Source of the DNA: Chrysomallon squamiferum
Taxonomy: Eukaryota > Mollusca > Gastropoda > Neomphalida > Peltospiridae
NCBI GenBank assembly: GCA_012295275.1
Contig: CM022665.1
Location: 16,467,476 to 16,503,975, forward strand
Length of the DNA: 36,500 nt
Direction: 5' to 3'
In this document: positions 25,401 to 35,402 of the stretch, one piece after another
Layout: each line of letters starts with the position of its first letter
How positions within the stretch are numbered: position 1 is the stretch's first letter
Made by a program: the position numbers and the translations under genes
Notes under the pieces: generated by a model
Seen by the model: the letters and a program-made list of their open reading frames with translations, nothing else
What the model was told of the DNA's origin: nothing
Databases searched by the model: none

Positions 25401-26192
25401 TTTCTTTGTTTCTCTGTTTTTATTGGTTAATTTCTGATAAAGCACAGATGCTGGAATCAAGTGATTTAATTCGGAGAGAAATGAATATTACTCTCACAAA
25501 GTAAATAAATATTTTTTAAATGTGTTAACAGGTATTGGGTATTATAACTCTAGAGGACGTGATGGAGGAAATACTGCAGGAAGAGATAGTGGATGAGTCT
25601 GATGTGAGTAGAGACATACACAACAGAATTCAGGTTGCACGAGCTAAAGTTACTAGAACTGGACATCAGGTAAAAATATATTTTTAGTAGTAGTGATAGT
25701 AGTAGTACAATTTACAATTTTTTAAAAACTATTATCATCATCATCATAATCATTACAATTATTTTTATTTAGATTATTTTCAGTATTTTCCTTTTTATTA
25801 TCATAATCATTATCATTACAAATTTTATGATTTATTGTCATCATCATGATCTCAATTATCATCATTTCTAATATACAGGAGAAGTTTAAGTTTGTAAGGT
25901 TAATGTTGATAACGAGTTTTTAAATGTTTGGTTTATTTTTATTTTTATTAATGTATTATTAGTGTTTTTTGTTACTGTTCATTTGTTTATTATATTTTTT
26001 GCAATTATTTGTTTATTCATTCTTTCTTTCATTTGTTTATTTACTTACTTATTTATTTATTTATTTTACTTACATTTATTTTAATGGGTTTTTTTGGGGG
26101 GGTTTACTTACTTTTTTTAATTTACTTATTTATTATTTAATCATTCAATTGTTGGTTTATTTATTTACTTATTTATTTACGTATTTAATTAC

Positions 26193-26227
<35 letters not shown>

Positions 26228-26384
26228 TGTTTACCATTATCAGGGAGGCTATTATAGAAGTCAGTCATACCCAGCAACACTACAACGTTCACATGACGAC
26301 GACCCCCTCATCACTGATGTTGCTGTTTCCAGACCATTGTCCCATTCATCAGATCATCTACTTGATCAAGAAATAATCACTTGA
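22248..26384 (+). CDS. DUF21 and CBS-pair membrane protein (CNNM/Mam3-like metal transporter, short plant/fungal-type)
   Basis: Nine exons, 22248-22389, 22513-22771, 23108-23167, 23710-23905, 24156-24263, 24587-24803, 25088-25221, 25532-25669 and 26244-26384, give 464 residues with all phases matching. A lumenal or extracellular N-terminus with NCT and NNT sequons (residues 3 and 15) precedes the DUF21 transmembrane domain. Its landmarks are [14 protein letters not shown] from residue 48, [11 protein letters not shown], then GEVIPQA about residue 133, and a fourth helix ending in [24 protein letters not shown] links to a Bateman module: CBS1 about 215-285 ([10 protein letters not shown]) and CBS2 ([22 protein letters not shown]) from residue 373. 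There is no cyclic-nucleotide-like domain, unlike animal CNNM1-4. Relatives move or sense Mg2+ or Mn2+. Exon 7 appears to end at a GC donor (25222-25223). Confidence 0.92.
22413..22454. repeat. CT microsatellite
   Basis: About 20 uninterrupted CT units in intron 1 of the DUF21 gene. Confidence 0.95.
26023..26232. repeat. TTTA-rich tract
   Basis: Imperfect TTTA/CTTA tetranucleotides fill much of the last DUF21 intron and run almost to the acceptor at 26242-26243. They act in place of a normal polypyrimidine tract. Confidence 0.85.
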
Positions 26385-26694
26385 AAATTTCAACATTAAA
26401 CAAAACACACGATATTGTTTCTCAGGTAGTTAGAAAGTACAACAGTAAGAATTAGTAACTTTGGAAATTTTGTTTAGAATATGATAACAATTACCACTTG
26501 ATGATTACCTGTATAACCATTTATTGATATACATATTTTCTTTATTCTGTTTTATGGTTTATATATATGAGAATTGTATGGAGTATGTATTCTGTGGTTT
26601 GTTAAAATATTAATACAGCAGTGTTTTTTATAAGAAGCTAAATACAATTAATATTTGATTTGAATACATCATTCTAGGATTATTTATATCTCTG

Positions 26695-26715
26695 AGTGTG
26701 TGTGTGTGTTTATGT

Positions 26716-26768
<53 letters not shown>

Positions 26769-26823
26769 CACACACACACACACACACATATATACATACA
26801 TATATATGTGTGTTTGTGTATAC

Positions 26824-26858
<35 letters not shown>

Positions 26859-26912
26859 TATATATACATACATATATATATATATATATACACACATATA
26901 TCACACACACAA
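26695..26912. repeat. Complex CA/TA/TG satellite
   Basis: Alternating blocks of TG, CA and TA dinucleotides over about 220 bases. Long open frames on both strands here are artefacts of dinucleotide repetition. Confidence 0.95.
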
Positions 26913-26998
26913 ACTGGAATGATGTTTTCAAATCAAATATAAATTTTGTTTTGATTTTTTTTTTTTTTTTAAAACATTGCTGTATTAATATATATATA

Positions 26999-27033
<35 letters not shown>

Positions 27034-27042
27034 CCCTGTGGA

Positions 27043-27086
27043 AGAAAGTTTGCTATATATATATATCTATATATAGCAAACTTTCT
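27043..27086. repeat. Perfect inverted repeat (19-base arms, 6-base loop)
   Basis: The left arm, AGAAAGTTTGC followed by a TA run (27043-27061), is exactly complementary to 27068-27086. The 11 non-TA bases in each arm make a chance origin unlikely. Confidence 0.85.
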
Positions 27087-27320
27087 ACCAGCAGGTTGTA
27101 GGCAAGATGCAGTAATCTCATCTTTAATACTTTTTTTATAAAAGAGATTTACACAGTGGTTGGGTGGGTTTCAATATCACATACTAACACATGATGACTT
27201 TATTATACAGTAATACAAATACTTATTATATATGATTTTTATCATCATATCCAGTGTATCCATATTACTGTGAATACTTTGTTTATTGATAAATAAATGT
27301 TTATTTTTATTATTGTGTGT

Positions 27321-28017
27321 TTGAGTTTCGTTTTTTTTTCTCATAATAAACACGTAAAACGTACTTTTTCTTATTTAATTTTTATTTATGTATTTAAAAA
27401 ATAAAAGTAAAAGTGATAAAATGAAAAATGTATTTCCTTACTTTCTAAGTCATAATTTTCATAACTCGCTAAAAAAATAAAAAAATATGCTGACATCTGG
27501 TGACTGATGACAATAAGTTAATCTCTATGCTCAGTAGCATCATTAAACTTTAAACTGAATGCATCCTGATAACTAATTAAATTAATTAGCACAGTAAAAG
27601 AAAGCTTTTAATGTTTATTGGAATCTTCTACTTTAATTCTCTCAATAATTTATTGTTTCAAGCTATTACTTTACTTTTAAAGATAACCTAAAGCTGTGTG
27701 GATAAATGGTCTGAAAAAAAATATTTTAGACTTCCAAGTACTGTTGTGGTTCATAATGATAATGAACATTTAAATGAAAAAAAAAAAATATATATATATT
27801 AAATTAAACCCCAGTTTTATCATTTCACAGCTGGTGTGGGGATGTCACCTGATGCTGGGCTGATAGCTTTTATGCAAATTTGTCTGCCATGTATATGATG
27901 ACTTTTAAAAAAAAAAAATTAAAGTGTATTCTTTTCTTGTCGTATTTCATTACTAATTACAGTTGAACGGTAAAAAAAAAAAAAAAAAATTGATGAATAA
28001 AAAAAAAAAATTGATGA

Positions 28018-28054
<37 letters not shown>

Positions 28055-28073
28055 GAATAAAAAAAAAAGTAAT

Positions 28074-28107
<34 letters not shown>

Positions 28108-28340
28108 GAATGAATTAATGAATGAATGAAATTAATTAAATAAACTAAACCTAACTTGGAAATTGAAGAATTCATTTAGACAATTTCTCCATTTAATCAA
28201 AGGTGCACTTAATGCGTAAGAAATAATGCAGGTTATAATAATAAGAATCAGTAGGACCTGGTAGTAAGTTACTATTTTTTAAAGCTAAATTCTCAATGTG
28301 AACTTTATAAAAGTATGTGTTTTTAAATACGAAATATGAC
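27321..28340. other. Intergenic AT-rich sequence
   Basis: No coding signal. It contains A-tracts (27772-27800, 27907-27920) and the A-tract array at 27972-28101. Confidence 0.6.
27972..28101. repeat. A-tract array with TTGATGAAT spacer units
   Basis: Three exact TTGATGAAT words are separated by A-runs of about 12 to 30 bases, followed by a longer A-run. Confidence 0.9.
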
Positions 28341-28524
28341 GTGTGTGTGTGTGTGTGTTGTGGCTTGCGGAAGTGGCTTACGTACGTTTTGTTTTTACAA
28401 TTTATTGTTTTTTAGTAAATACTGGTAATGATTATAACATAATATAATTATAATTATAATACGTACACACACAATTCTGTGGCCGCACAGTGAGTCTAAA
28501 CGAGCTCATGACTTTGTTTATACA

Positions 28525-28532
28525 TATAAAAA
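28525..28532 (+). promoter_or_regulatory. TATA box of a candidate plus-strand gene
   Basis: TATAAAAA lies 86 bases ahead of the ATG at 28611, in a stretch that is richer in GC and CpG than its surroundings (28340-28790). A start of transcription about 30 bases downstream would give a 5' leader of roughly 55 bases. Confidence 0.4.
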
Positions 28533-28610
28533 CCGGTTATAATTATACGTTACTATTTGAACACCTGATTCAATGACGTTTCTAGTGATTTCATTGTGTA
28601 CAGTCTTCTA

Positions 28611-28969
28611 ATGCAGCGAAACGATCCGAATGCAAATACAACTCTGTTGACGATGTTAGACACACAGTATCATCTGTCGTCGATTAATTTCTCAAACATC
28701 GATATTCAGCAAAACCAACATGCGACACCAGTATCGATGGCGCGTAGGTTAAGGCGCTCATATATAGACTCAGAAGTACAGGTATCAAATCATGTTGCAT
28801 ATTTTTATTCAGAGTTATAGGTATATGCGTATGTGTGTATGTACATATATCCATAGTTAAAAACGAAACCATTATTTCTTTTTTAAATAACATCTCATCT
28901 TAGTGGCGTTAATACTTTCCCTGTAGGTATGGCTATATTACAGACAAGTATGATCCTGTCTACGGAAAG
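28611..28969 (+). CDS. Candidate first coding exons of an unrecognised gene
   Basis: Exon 1 starts at ATG 28611. With the AG|GTTAAG donor at 28747 it joins in phase to 28927-28969 (acceptor CCCTGTAG, donor AAG|GTGCG), reading through as SMARR then YGYITDKYDPVYGK. A second donor (CAG|GTATCA after 28781) would lengthen exon 1 to 57 codons ending LRRSYIDSEVQ, but then the next exon hits a TGA after eight codons. Codon content, CpG density and the upstream TATA box support a real gene. I do not recognise the protein: it is polar, Asn/Gln-rich, and has no signal peptide or membrane segment in this part. A 12-codon uORF at 28573-28611 ends TAATG on the main ATG. Later exons were not identified. One weak possibility is 29414-29458. 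Confidence 0.4.
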
Positions 28970-30610
28970 GTGCGTTTATATCATATAACACATGCAGAGA
29001 TGATTCTGAGTTTCGTTTCAAATCACTGTTAAAGAAAAGCCGTGTATTAATAATAAATAATATTTTAAAGTGCGTTACACATTCACCTGTTCCTTCGTTG
29101 ACCGATTTTATCGTCTGAAGAGAAAAGATAAAACTCAATTTTTTTTTATTTATCTGTTCTTAACCTGACCGAACGATATACATATATACATAATGTTAGT
29201 TTATCATATATCGTATACTTTATTGCATGTTGGTAAACAGAAAGATTTGTCATCATCATCATCACCAGCAGCATTATTATCCTATTATCATCATCATCAT
29301 CATCGTCATCATCAACATTATTTATTTATTTATTTTTAGATTTTAGATTTTTTTAATAAGAAATAAATCCAAATCAATTTTTTTATTGCTACGGTTCCTG
29401 AATGTTTTTAGAATCTAGACCAGAACAGAATATTAGTCTGCATGTGGAGATCATTACGTACAAATATATCTTTATCTTCTGCATTACTTCCTTCCGTTTC
29501 CTGCTTCACTGTATTCAGTAAATCTTCTTATTCTTCCTTTAAAAGCATTCCTATTAACTGCTGCGCGGAAAAAGGGTGTATTTACAATTAACGTCAACTC
29601 CTCTTTTCATCAGTCGATTTCTATTTATTTATTTGTTTTATTCATCTTGTTTCATATGAAATAATAATAATCATCATCACTATCATCATCATCATCATCA
29701 TCACAATATTTACTACCACTTAGAGATTTTGCCTCTCCCCCTTTTTTAACAGAATATTTTATTTGCCCCTGTAACTGTTCAATATTCGATTATATAATGG
29801 TCTCTTTGTCCTTTCTTTGGTGGGTGGGGGGGGGCGAATTAATAATCTTTAAGTGCGTATCTAAAACGGTTCTTGTTCACGTTAATAAGTAAGTACTTGT
29901 GCATGGTTATGGAATGAACATGATCTGCTTTTATGAAAAGTTCCCGAAGTCAGTGATAGTGATTATTGATTATTAGTATAAATTATTAGGAATTCGGTTA
30001 TATTTTTGTATTTCTTTTTCTTTATTTTTTTACATTTTAATTTTTTTTCAATTTTCTTTTCTATTCTTATTGTTGTTGATTTTGTTATTGTTATCACTAT
30101 TTATTAGCTTTGCTATTTAGTTTATTATTGTTGTTGTTATTGCTATTGTTATTATTCATTATTCTTGTTGTTATTATTTATTTGTTTATGATAATATTTT
30201 ATTAATATTTAACTTTTGTTTAGATTGCAATTTGAATAAAACGACGAGACTTCCGTTATTTGAAAATTCTTTCGTTTTGCTGAATAAATAAACATCTTAG
30301 TGTGAGTTAGATAATACATAATATTATTATTATTATTATTATTATTATTAGTGTTACATTATTCTTGCTATTATTTTCCACATTTCAGTTTTTATTGTTC
30401 TATGTTGATTGCTTTTCAGGTTTGTTGAGTATCTTTTTTTGATCACCATCTTTATTTCTTTTATTATTATTATTATTATTATTAATTAAATATTTATATA
30501 TTTATTTATTTACTGTTGCTCTCATCATCATCATCATCACCAAAGAATAAGTAAAGTGAGAAATATTCTCGCGATTAATTTTATTTGTCAAAATATCTAC
30601 GTGTTCACTG
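28970..30610. other. Non-coding AT-rich sequence
   Basis: ATC runs (29259-29312, 29660-29702, 30522-30540), TTA/TTG runs (30068-30180, 30323-30350, 30460-30484) and T-rich tracts, plus a G-run at 29824-29834. No convincing gene seen. Confidence 0.55.
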
Positions 30611-30618
30611 AATCTACA

Positions 30619-30845
30619 CAGTGGCGTACCCAGACGGTAGCTGCAGGGAAGGGCAATACGTGTATGTTACCAAACAGATGAGAGTCAAGAAAGATCATTA
30701 TACAAATACAAAATAAATACTAGTACATTGTATATAACTGTGCGAAGACAACTACAACTCTCCCTGATCCCTGTAAATACGCAAGGAAGCGAATGACGTA
30801 AATTAAGTTTGACCAAAGCAGCTACCAATGTTGAGTACACCACTG
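30619..30845. mobile_element. Short non-autonomous DNA transposon (MITE-like) with CAGTGG termini
   Basis: This 227-base element begins CAGTGGCGTACCCA and ends with the complement of CAGTGGTGTACTCA (two mismatches in 14). Just inside, GGTAGCTGC on the left pairs with GCAGCTACC on the right, so the imperfect terminal inverted repeats reach about 26-28 bases. No coding capacity. The CAGTGG-type ends resemble hAT-related elements. The flanking eight-base sequences do not match, so no target-site duplication is left. Confidence 0.65.
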
Positions 30846-31127
30846 AAATATAAGCATTGTTACAATGTTTAGAAATATTCAGTTTCAGTTAATGATGAAA
30901 TATCCATTACTAAATTATCATTTCATTTGAAACAGTACAGTTTGTTTATTTTGAAAATCCGTTTCCCTGCACCACATGTAAAGATGAATTTATATTAATT
31001 AAGTGCTATACAAAATGTTCTTCTTAATTCGGTGAATCTTTGTTGTTTTTGTTCATGTGAATTTATCAATCGTTGCTCAGTATAAAATCTGTTTTCGTTT
31101 AATAAAGCTGAATTTATGTTATTTCAG

Positions 31128-31133
31128 TTTATT
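31128..31133 (-). terminator. Candidate poly(A) signal of the globin gene
   Basis: AATAAA on the minus strand, about 205 bases past the globin stop codon. A second copy lies near 30954. Confidence 0.35.
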
Positions 31134-31337
31134 CACCAACAGAAAGTTTTTGAGCCTTTTTCCGTTACTTAATTATGAAACTGTATTACTCACGATAAAA
31201 TAACTCTCTAGTCACGTGCCGTCACAGTCGTTGTTTCAGTTAAGAAGCTGTAAAATATTAAAATCTTCAGACAGCTGTTAGGAAGTCAACCGTTAGTATT
31301 CTGCTCATCTGTCCAAATCATTCATTTAACATATTCG

Positions 31338-31901
31338 TTAAGAAATCAGTTTCTTTTCTGCCACTGCAAGATTGTACCCTTCTTTAAGTTTGTCCATTAT
31401 AAAATCAAACACATTGCTCCAGGCCTCTTCAACATCCCCTTCAAATTTGTCGCCAAGATCTTCCCTCCACGTGTAAACCATCCCCTCTTTGAATGCGTCG
31501 AAATAAGACGGCTGAAAATCGCTAAAATGAATGTGCTGACGCCCTAAACCAATGAGAATGGGCAATACAGCGTCATCCAGATTGTCGACGTTATCAACAA
31601 CCGCGCCAACGATCTGCATGAATCGCGTGGCATGGCCTTGAAAGTTGGGGTCGTTTTTTAGAAACTCGCCATCTTTTTCCTTAAGATGGGGAAAAAGAGT
31701 CTTAACGTAAGGACTCATTTCGAATATGCGCAGGAACACTTTAGTTCCTCGTTCTAACATGTTCCGTGACAAGTACCGCCATGTTTTTTTCACCATTTGC
31801 TTTTGTTCTGCGGTAATGTACGGGTTGTCGGATGGGGGTTCTATCCAGTTGTTCTTGTTGATTGATTCCGGACGGGATGTATTCGATGTGTTACAACCCA
31901 T
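31338..31901 (-). CDS. Globin X-like, N-terminally acylated globin, single coding exon
   Basis: A 187-residue open frame without introns. The globin fold landmarks are W41 (A12), F70 (CD1, LFPHL), H90 (distal E7, in GHATRF) and H123 (proximal F8, in GLGRQH), with the G-H region ending VEEAWSNVFDFIMDKLKEGY. E7 to F8 is 33 residues, as in neuroglobin-type globins. A 29-residue extension starts Met-Gly-Cys, the signal for N-myristoylation and palmitoylation reported in globin X. This supports the chosen start and suggests membrane attachment. The C-terminal EEAW, F-I, K-GY pattern also matches that family. It binds heme; proposed roles are redox or nitrite chemistry rather than oxygen carriage, unproven here. 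Globin genes usually have introns at B12.2 and G7.0, so their absence is odd. A CATGTTTTCAG acceptor-like site at 31978-31980 could end an intron in the 5' UTR. Confidence 0.92.
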   Translation of the reverse strand: MGCNTSNTSRPESINKNNWIEPPSDNPYITAEQKQMVKKTWRYLSRNMLERGTKVFLRIFEMSPYVKTLFPHLKEKDGEFLKNDPNFQGHATRFMQIVGAVVDNVDNLDDAVLPILIGLGRQHIHFSDFQPSYFDAFKEGMVYTWREDLGDKFEGDVEEAWSNVFDFIMDKLKEGYNLAVAEKKLIS

Positions 31902-31980
31902 ATTTGCAGAAAATATATTAGAAAAAAATATTTAAAAGATCACCGCAATTTCAGCCACATTTAGCTTTTGTGGCAGCCTG

Positions 31981-32527
31981 AAAACATGTGATACGTCCTG
32001 TTGCATGTAACAAATGAAACCATGATTAGGAATTTCAGTATGATTACAGCAGAATCTTTACAGAGTATCTGAAAGTAAATTAATGTCAATAAATATTTAT
32101 GATATAAATAAGACAAATGATCAGATTAGTTTTTAAATTTAAAATGCAACAATCAAGTAATTTTTATCTCGCATGCACGCACATTTACACAGTATAATTA
32201 TAGTTTATAGAAAATACAAAATAAGCTCATATAACGTTGTTGTGTGTGTGTTTTCTTTAAATAGCTAGTTGGATAACAAAGTGAAAATAAAATTTTATAT
32301 ACATAGCTAAAATGAATTATTGTCAAAAATATTTATCGTCAGGTAGCAAAATTAAAAAAACAACAATAATATTGTACAAAAACAACATAGAATTTATCTC
32401 TTTTTTATCGTCACAGATATAATTATATTGTACAGAAACTTAAAAAATAACGTACAAAGCTTATAATACATTGTCGAATTTTTTTTCAGTGGCTAACTGA
32501 ATAACAAACTGAAAATAAATTATGTGT

Positions 32528-32584
<57 letters not shown>

Positions 32585-33460
32585 CTAAAAATAACTTGTG
32601 AAAAATACTTAACATCAGTTAGCAAAAATACAACAACAACAACAATAATAATAACAACATAATTTACAGTAACAAAAAAAAAAGTCAGTAGACTTTACCT
32701 GTTTGTTTTGATCGTCACAGATTTCATCACATTTTTTTTATTTTCCCGTTGTCTTTTGAAAATGTTGTTGAAAAAAAAAAAAAAAAAAAAAATCTCAACA
32801 TTACCTGCTATATGTATGTAGCTGGTAATTCACTTTTGTTTGCTAAACGTGATTCGTGGCGACTTCATGACGTGTGCAGTTCTGTTAAAACTATGAACGA
32901 TTTATGCTTGAGTTACTTTTATTGTTTTCTGTATTGAATTAAGTAACGATTAGAATAGTACGTTAAACCATTAATTTTTTTTTTTTTTTTTTTTTTTTGA
33001 ATCTTGTACTATTCAGATGTTGATACCAGAATTCGTAACTCGATCTTTCTCCAAACGCTGACGTAGGGGGTGAGCTCCAGACACCTATTTCTGCCATGGA
33101 TATTTGTTTTTAATACAAAACTCATTTCAGCTTGAACGATATCTACAACAGTATGTGTACCCTCCCTTTCCTAAGAATCTAGATCTGCCCCTGTTTCTTT
33201 AATCCTTGCTTTTATCCTGTGTTAACAGTGGTGATGAAGAAACAACTTGTTTTCGTGTCGTTTTTCAATTAAAGTTAAAATATTTCGACCTTAGCCATTT
33301 AACTTAATTCTACAAAGAACATACTTTAATCGCTTCGGCTCATCTGTGTCTGGGAAACATTATAAATACATTTTCATCACAGATTTTTCTTGCGTCACTC
33401 TCTTAAAAGGAAGGAAGGAAAGAACATAACTTAGGTAGTAAAAGCCTGTTAGACAACTTC
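31981..33460. other. Globin upstream region and intergenic sequence
   Basis: AT-rich, with a pure TA run (32533-32582), A- and T-runs (32770-32792, 32977-32999) and no coding exon recognised. The promoter of the globin gene should lie here or just upstream of the CDS. I could not place it. Confidence 0.45.
32533..32582. repeat. TA microsatellite
   Basis: About 25 uninterrupted TA units. Confidence 0.95.
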
Positions 33461-33489
33461 GCGAAAATGAATCAGTCCCACGACTAGAT

Positions 33490-33625
33490 TGGGAATGGCT
33501 TTTGACGAGCAGCGGGACATTGACCTTTTACGCGAGTGATTGCAGGATCGATCCTCCGTGTATTCCTACTGAACTTTCAGTAAACCCAGAGTTTATCTTT
33601 CCTGCATCTGGAAAGTTGAGTGTAA
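33490..33625 (+). mobile_element. Possible tRNA-derived SINE
   Basis: A segment of normal GC in AT-rich surroundings has an A-box-like TGACGAGCAGCGG at 33503-33515 and a B-box-like GGATCGATCCT at 33545-33555. Start-to-start spacing is 42 bases, close to that of tRNA genes. About 70 bases of non-tRNA body follow. The boxes are imperfect and there is no visible direct repeat. It does not fold as a credible functional tRNA by eye. Confidence 0.35.
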
Positions 33626-33865
33626 AAGGTCCATTCCTACTAATAATAAAAGTTGACTACGGAGTATAATTCTTGTTTTCTTTTCCATTAAAACAATAAT
33701 TCTTAGTGAAGAAAAAAAATAAAAATTGGAAGTTTATTATTTGTTTGTTTGTTTATTTATCTGCTAGATTCGATTATTATTATTATTATGTTGTTGTTGT
33801 GTTATTTTTTGGTGAAATATGTAAACAGAATAATAACGTGAGGTTATTTCCTTTTACTTTCATTT

Positions 33866-33875
33866 TAATAATAAT

Positions 33876-33923
<48 letters not shown>

Positions 33924-33924
33924 G
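33866..33924. repeat. AAT microsatellite
   Basis: About 17 AAT units followed by AGC/GAT variants. Confidence 0.95.
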
Positions 33925-34599
33925 CAGTGGTAGTGAAGAAGATGATGATGGTAATACCAAAATAAGTTATTTCTTTATCGAAACATTATTGTTCACGTGT
34001 TTACGCAATCTGACTTTAAATTGTGACTCTTAATGTTTCAAAACTAGTTCAAGTTATGTCAAAATCTTATCAGTTTTATTCACCAGTCCATTCTACACTA
34101 GCAGTCTAGATTTCATATTTACGTATTACAAGTTTATAGTGCATGCAGATAAACAACAAGAATTACATACCCATTGTTTTACAGCTTTTCTGCGGTGGCA
34201 AAGAATCTTCACAAATGTTTACACATCTCATACCAGATACAAATTACATCTCAGGAAACAATTCTTGGTTTTACAATGAATCGTTTAATTCGTCTTTGGA
34301 AAAGTAATTTTGCGATTAACATACCCACACTGATTACTGAATGCACGAACTGTTCTGTGGTTCATTATACCCGATAGACAGAGAGAAGTACGTAGCTCTA
34401 ATTGATTTAAAAGAAGAAAAAAAAATTACGAATGAAATCTGGTTTTATTTCATTCTCTCTCAGGGCAGGTCTACTTTAGTTTTATGTGAACTGTTTCACA
34501 GATACCTTTCTTTTAAATAATGATGAAATAAAATGTATATTATAATTATTTTTTCTTGAATGATTAATGAATACAGCCAAAAAGAAAAAAGAAAAAAAG

Positions 34600-34602
<3 letters not shown>

Positions 34603-34643
<41 letters not shown>
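34603..34643. repeat. TA microsatellite
   Basis: About 20 TA units, followed by AAAT units. Confidence 0.95.
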
Positions 34644-34647
<4 letters not shown>

Positions 34648-34828
34648 AATAAATAAATAAAAAGAAATTAATAATAAAAACTACAAATATATAAATTAAA
34701 TCTATTGTTTGTAGCGACTCACTTATTTCTTAGAATTATCTGAAGTTTTAATGAACATATAATGATATATAAACATCTATACATACATACATTCAGATAT
34801 ATTGACAGATAGACACGTTCATACATGT

Positions 34829-34930
34829 ATGCGTGTGTGTGTGTGTGTGTGTCTGTAAAAAAACGTATGTATGTGTATATATGTGTGTGTCTGTACATAT
34901 ACGTATGTATGTATATGATGTATAGAGATA
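34829..34930. repeat. GT and TATG tracts
   Basis: GT run (34831-34852) followed by imperfect ATGTATGTGTATAT units. Confidence 0.85.
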
Positions 34931-35402
34931 TATGTGTATGTACACACATTGTTTTTGTTGTGTATGCATATAACTTGCATAACATTTGACGCGAACTGAA
35001 AATACAAAACTCTTAAATCTCCCTTCACGCTGGAACCGCTCTTTAATCACTGTCAATAATACAATGTTACTCTATATCGCGAAGAACCAGGTGGTACAAA
35101 TATCTTATTTAAACAGTTAATGATCTGCAATTTTACCTTCATTATCTGTCGTCGAAGGCTTTGTAAGTGGTTTTTAAAAGCTATTAGGCTCGGGAAAGAA
35201 GTAATGGCAGAAACATGTTCTGTGTACAAATCTCTCATTTCCGTAGTAGTATGAAATCAAAGAAATACTTGAATCCCGGGGCGATTAGTGAATTGTACTT
35301 ATCGTGTGAAGCTGACTTCAGACATGTATTCCCTATGTAGTCGTTCAGCTCTCTCTTTACTCTTCCAGTCATTCGTCCATCGTTTGTTCACGTTATTAAT
35401 TT

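Larger units (their letters stand above)
26385..27320 (+). other. Probable 3' UTR of the DUF21 gene with poly(A) signal
   Basis: Non-coding sequence after the TGA at 26382-26384. AATAAA at 27292-27297 is followed by TTATTGTGTGTTTGAGTTTC, a GT-rich downstream element. The interval includes the CA/TA satellite (26695-26912), a TA/TG run (26985-27032) and a 19-base-arm hairpin (27043-27086). Confidence 0.5.
33926..35400. other. Non-coding sequence
   Basis: Nothing recognisable as a gene. Contains a TA run (34603-34643) and GT/TATG tracts (34829-34930). Confidence 0.5.

Noticed and set aside
25969-26376. 135-residue hydrophobic frame (+)
   Set aside because: TTTA-rich intron sequence fused to the wrong frame of the last DUF21 exon.
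26628-27076. Several His-Thr or Cys-Val repeat frames on both strands
   Set aside because: Artefacts of alternating CA/TA/TG dinucleotides.
28611-28781. BH3-like motif (MARRLRRSYIDSE) suggesting a BCL-2-family gene
   Set aside because: The obligatory small residue-Asp pair of BH3 is absent and the competing donor at 28748 removes the motif.
28927-29117. In-frame TGA read as selenocysteine
   Set aside because: A normal splice alternative avoids the TGA, and no selenocysteine-insertion hairpin or selenoprotein family is visible.
28938-29138. 66-residue frame (-)
   Set aside because: Antisense to the candidate exon, no family signal.
33060-33193. Transposon-like end (TAGATCTGCCCCTG)
   Set aside because: Resembles a CAGGGGC-type terminus, but no matching opposite end or target duplication could be found.
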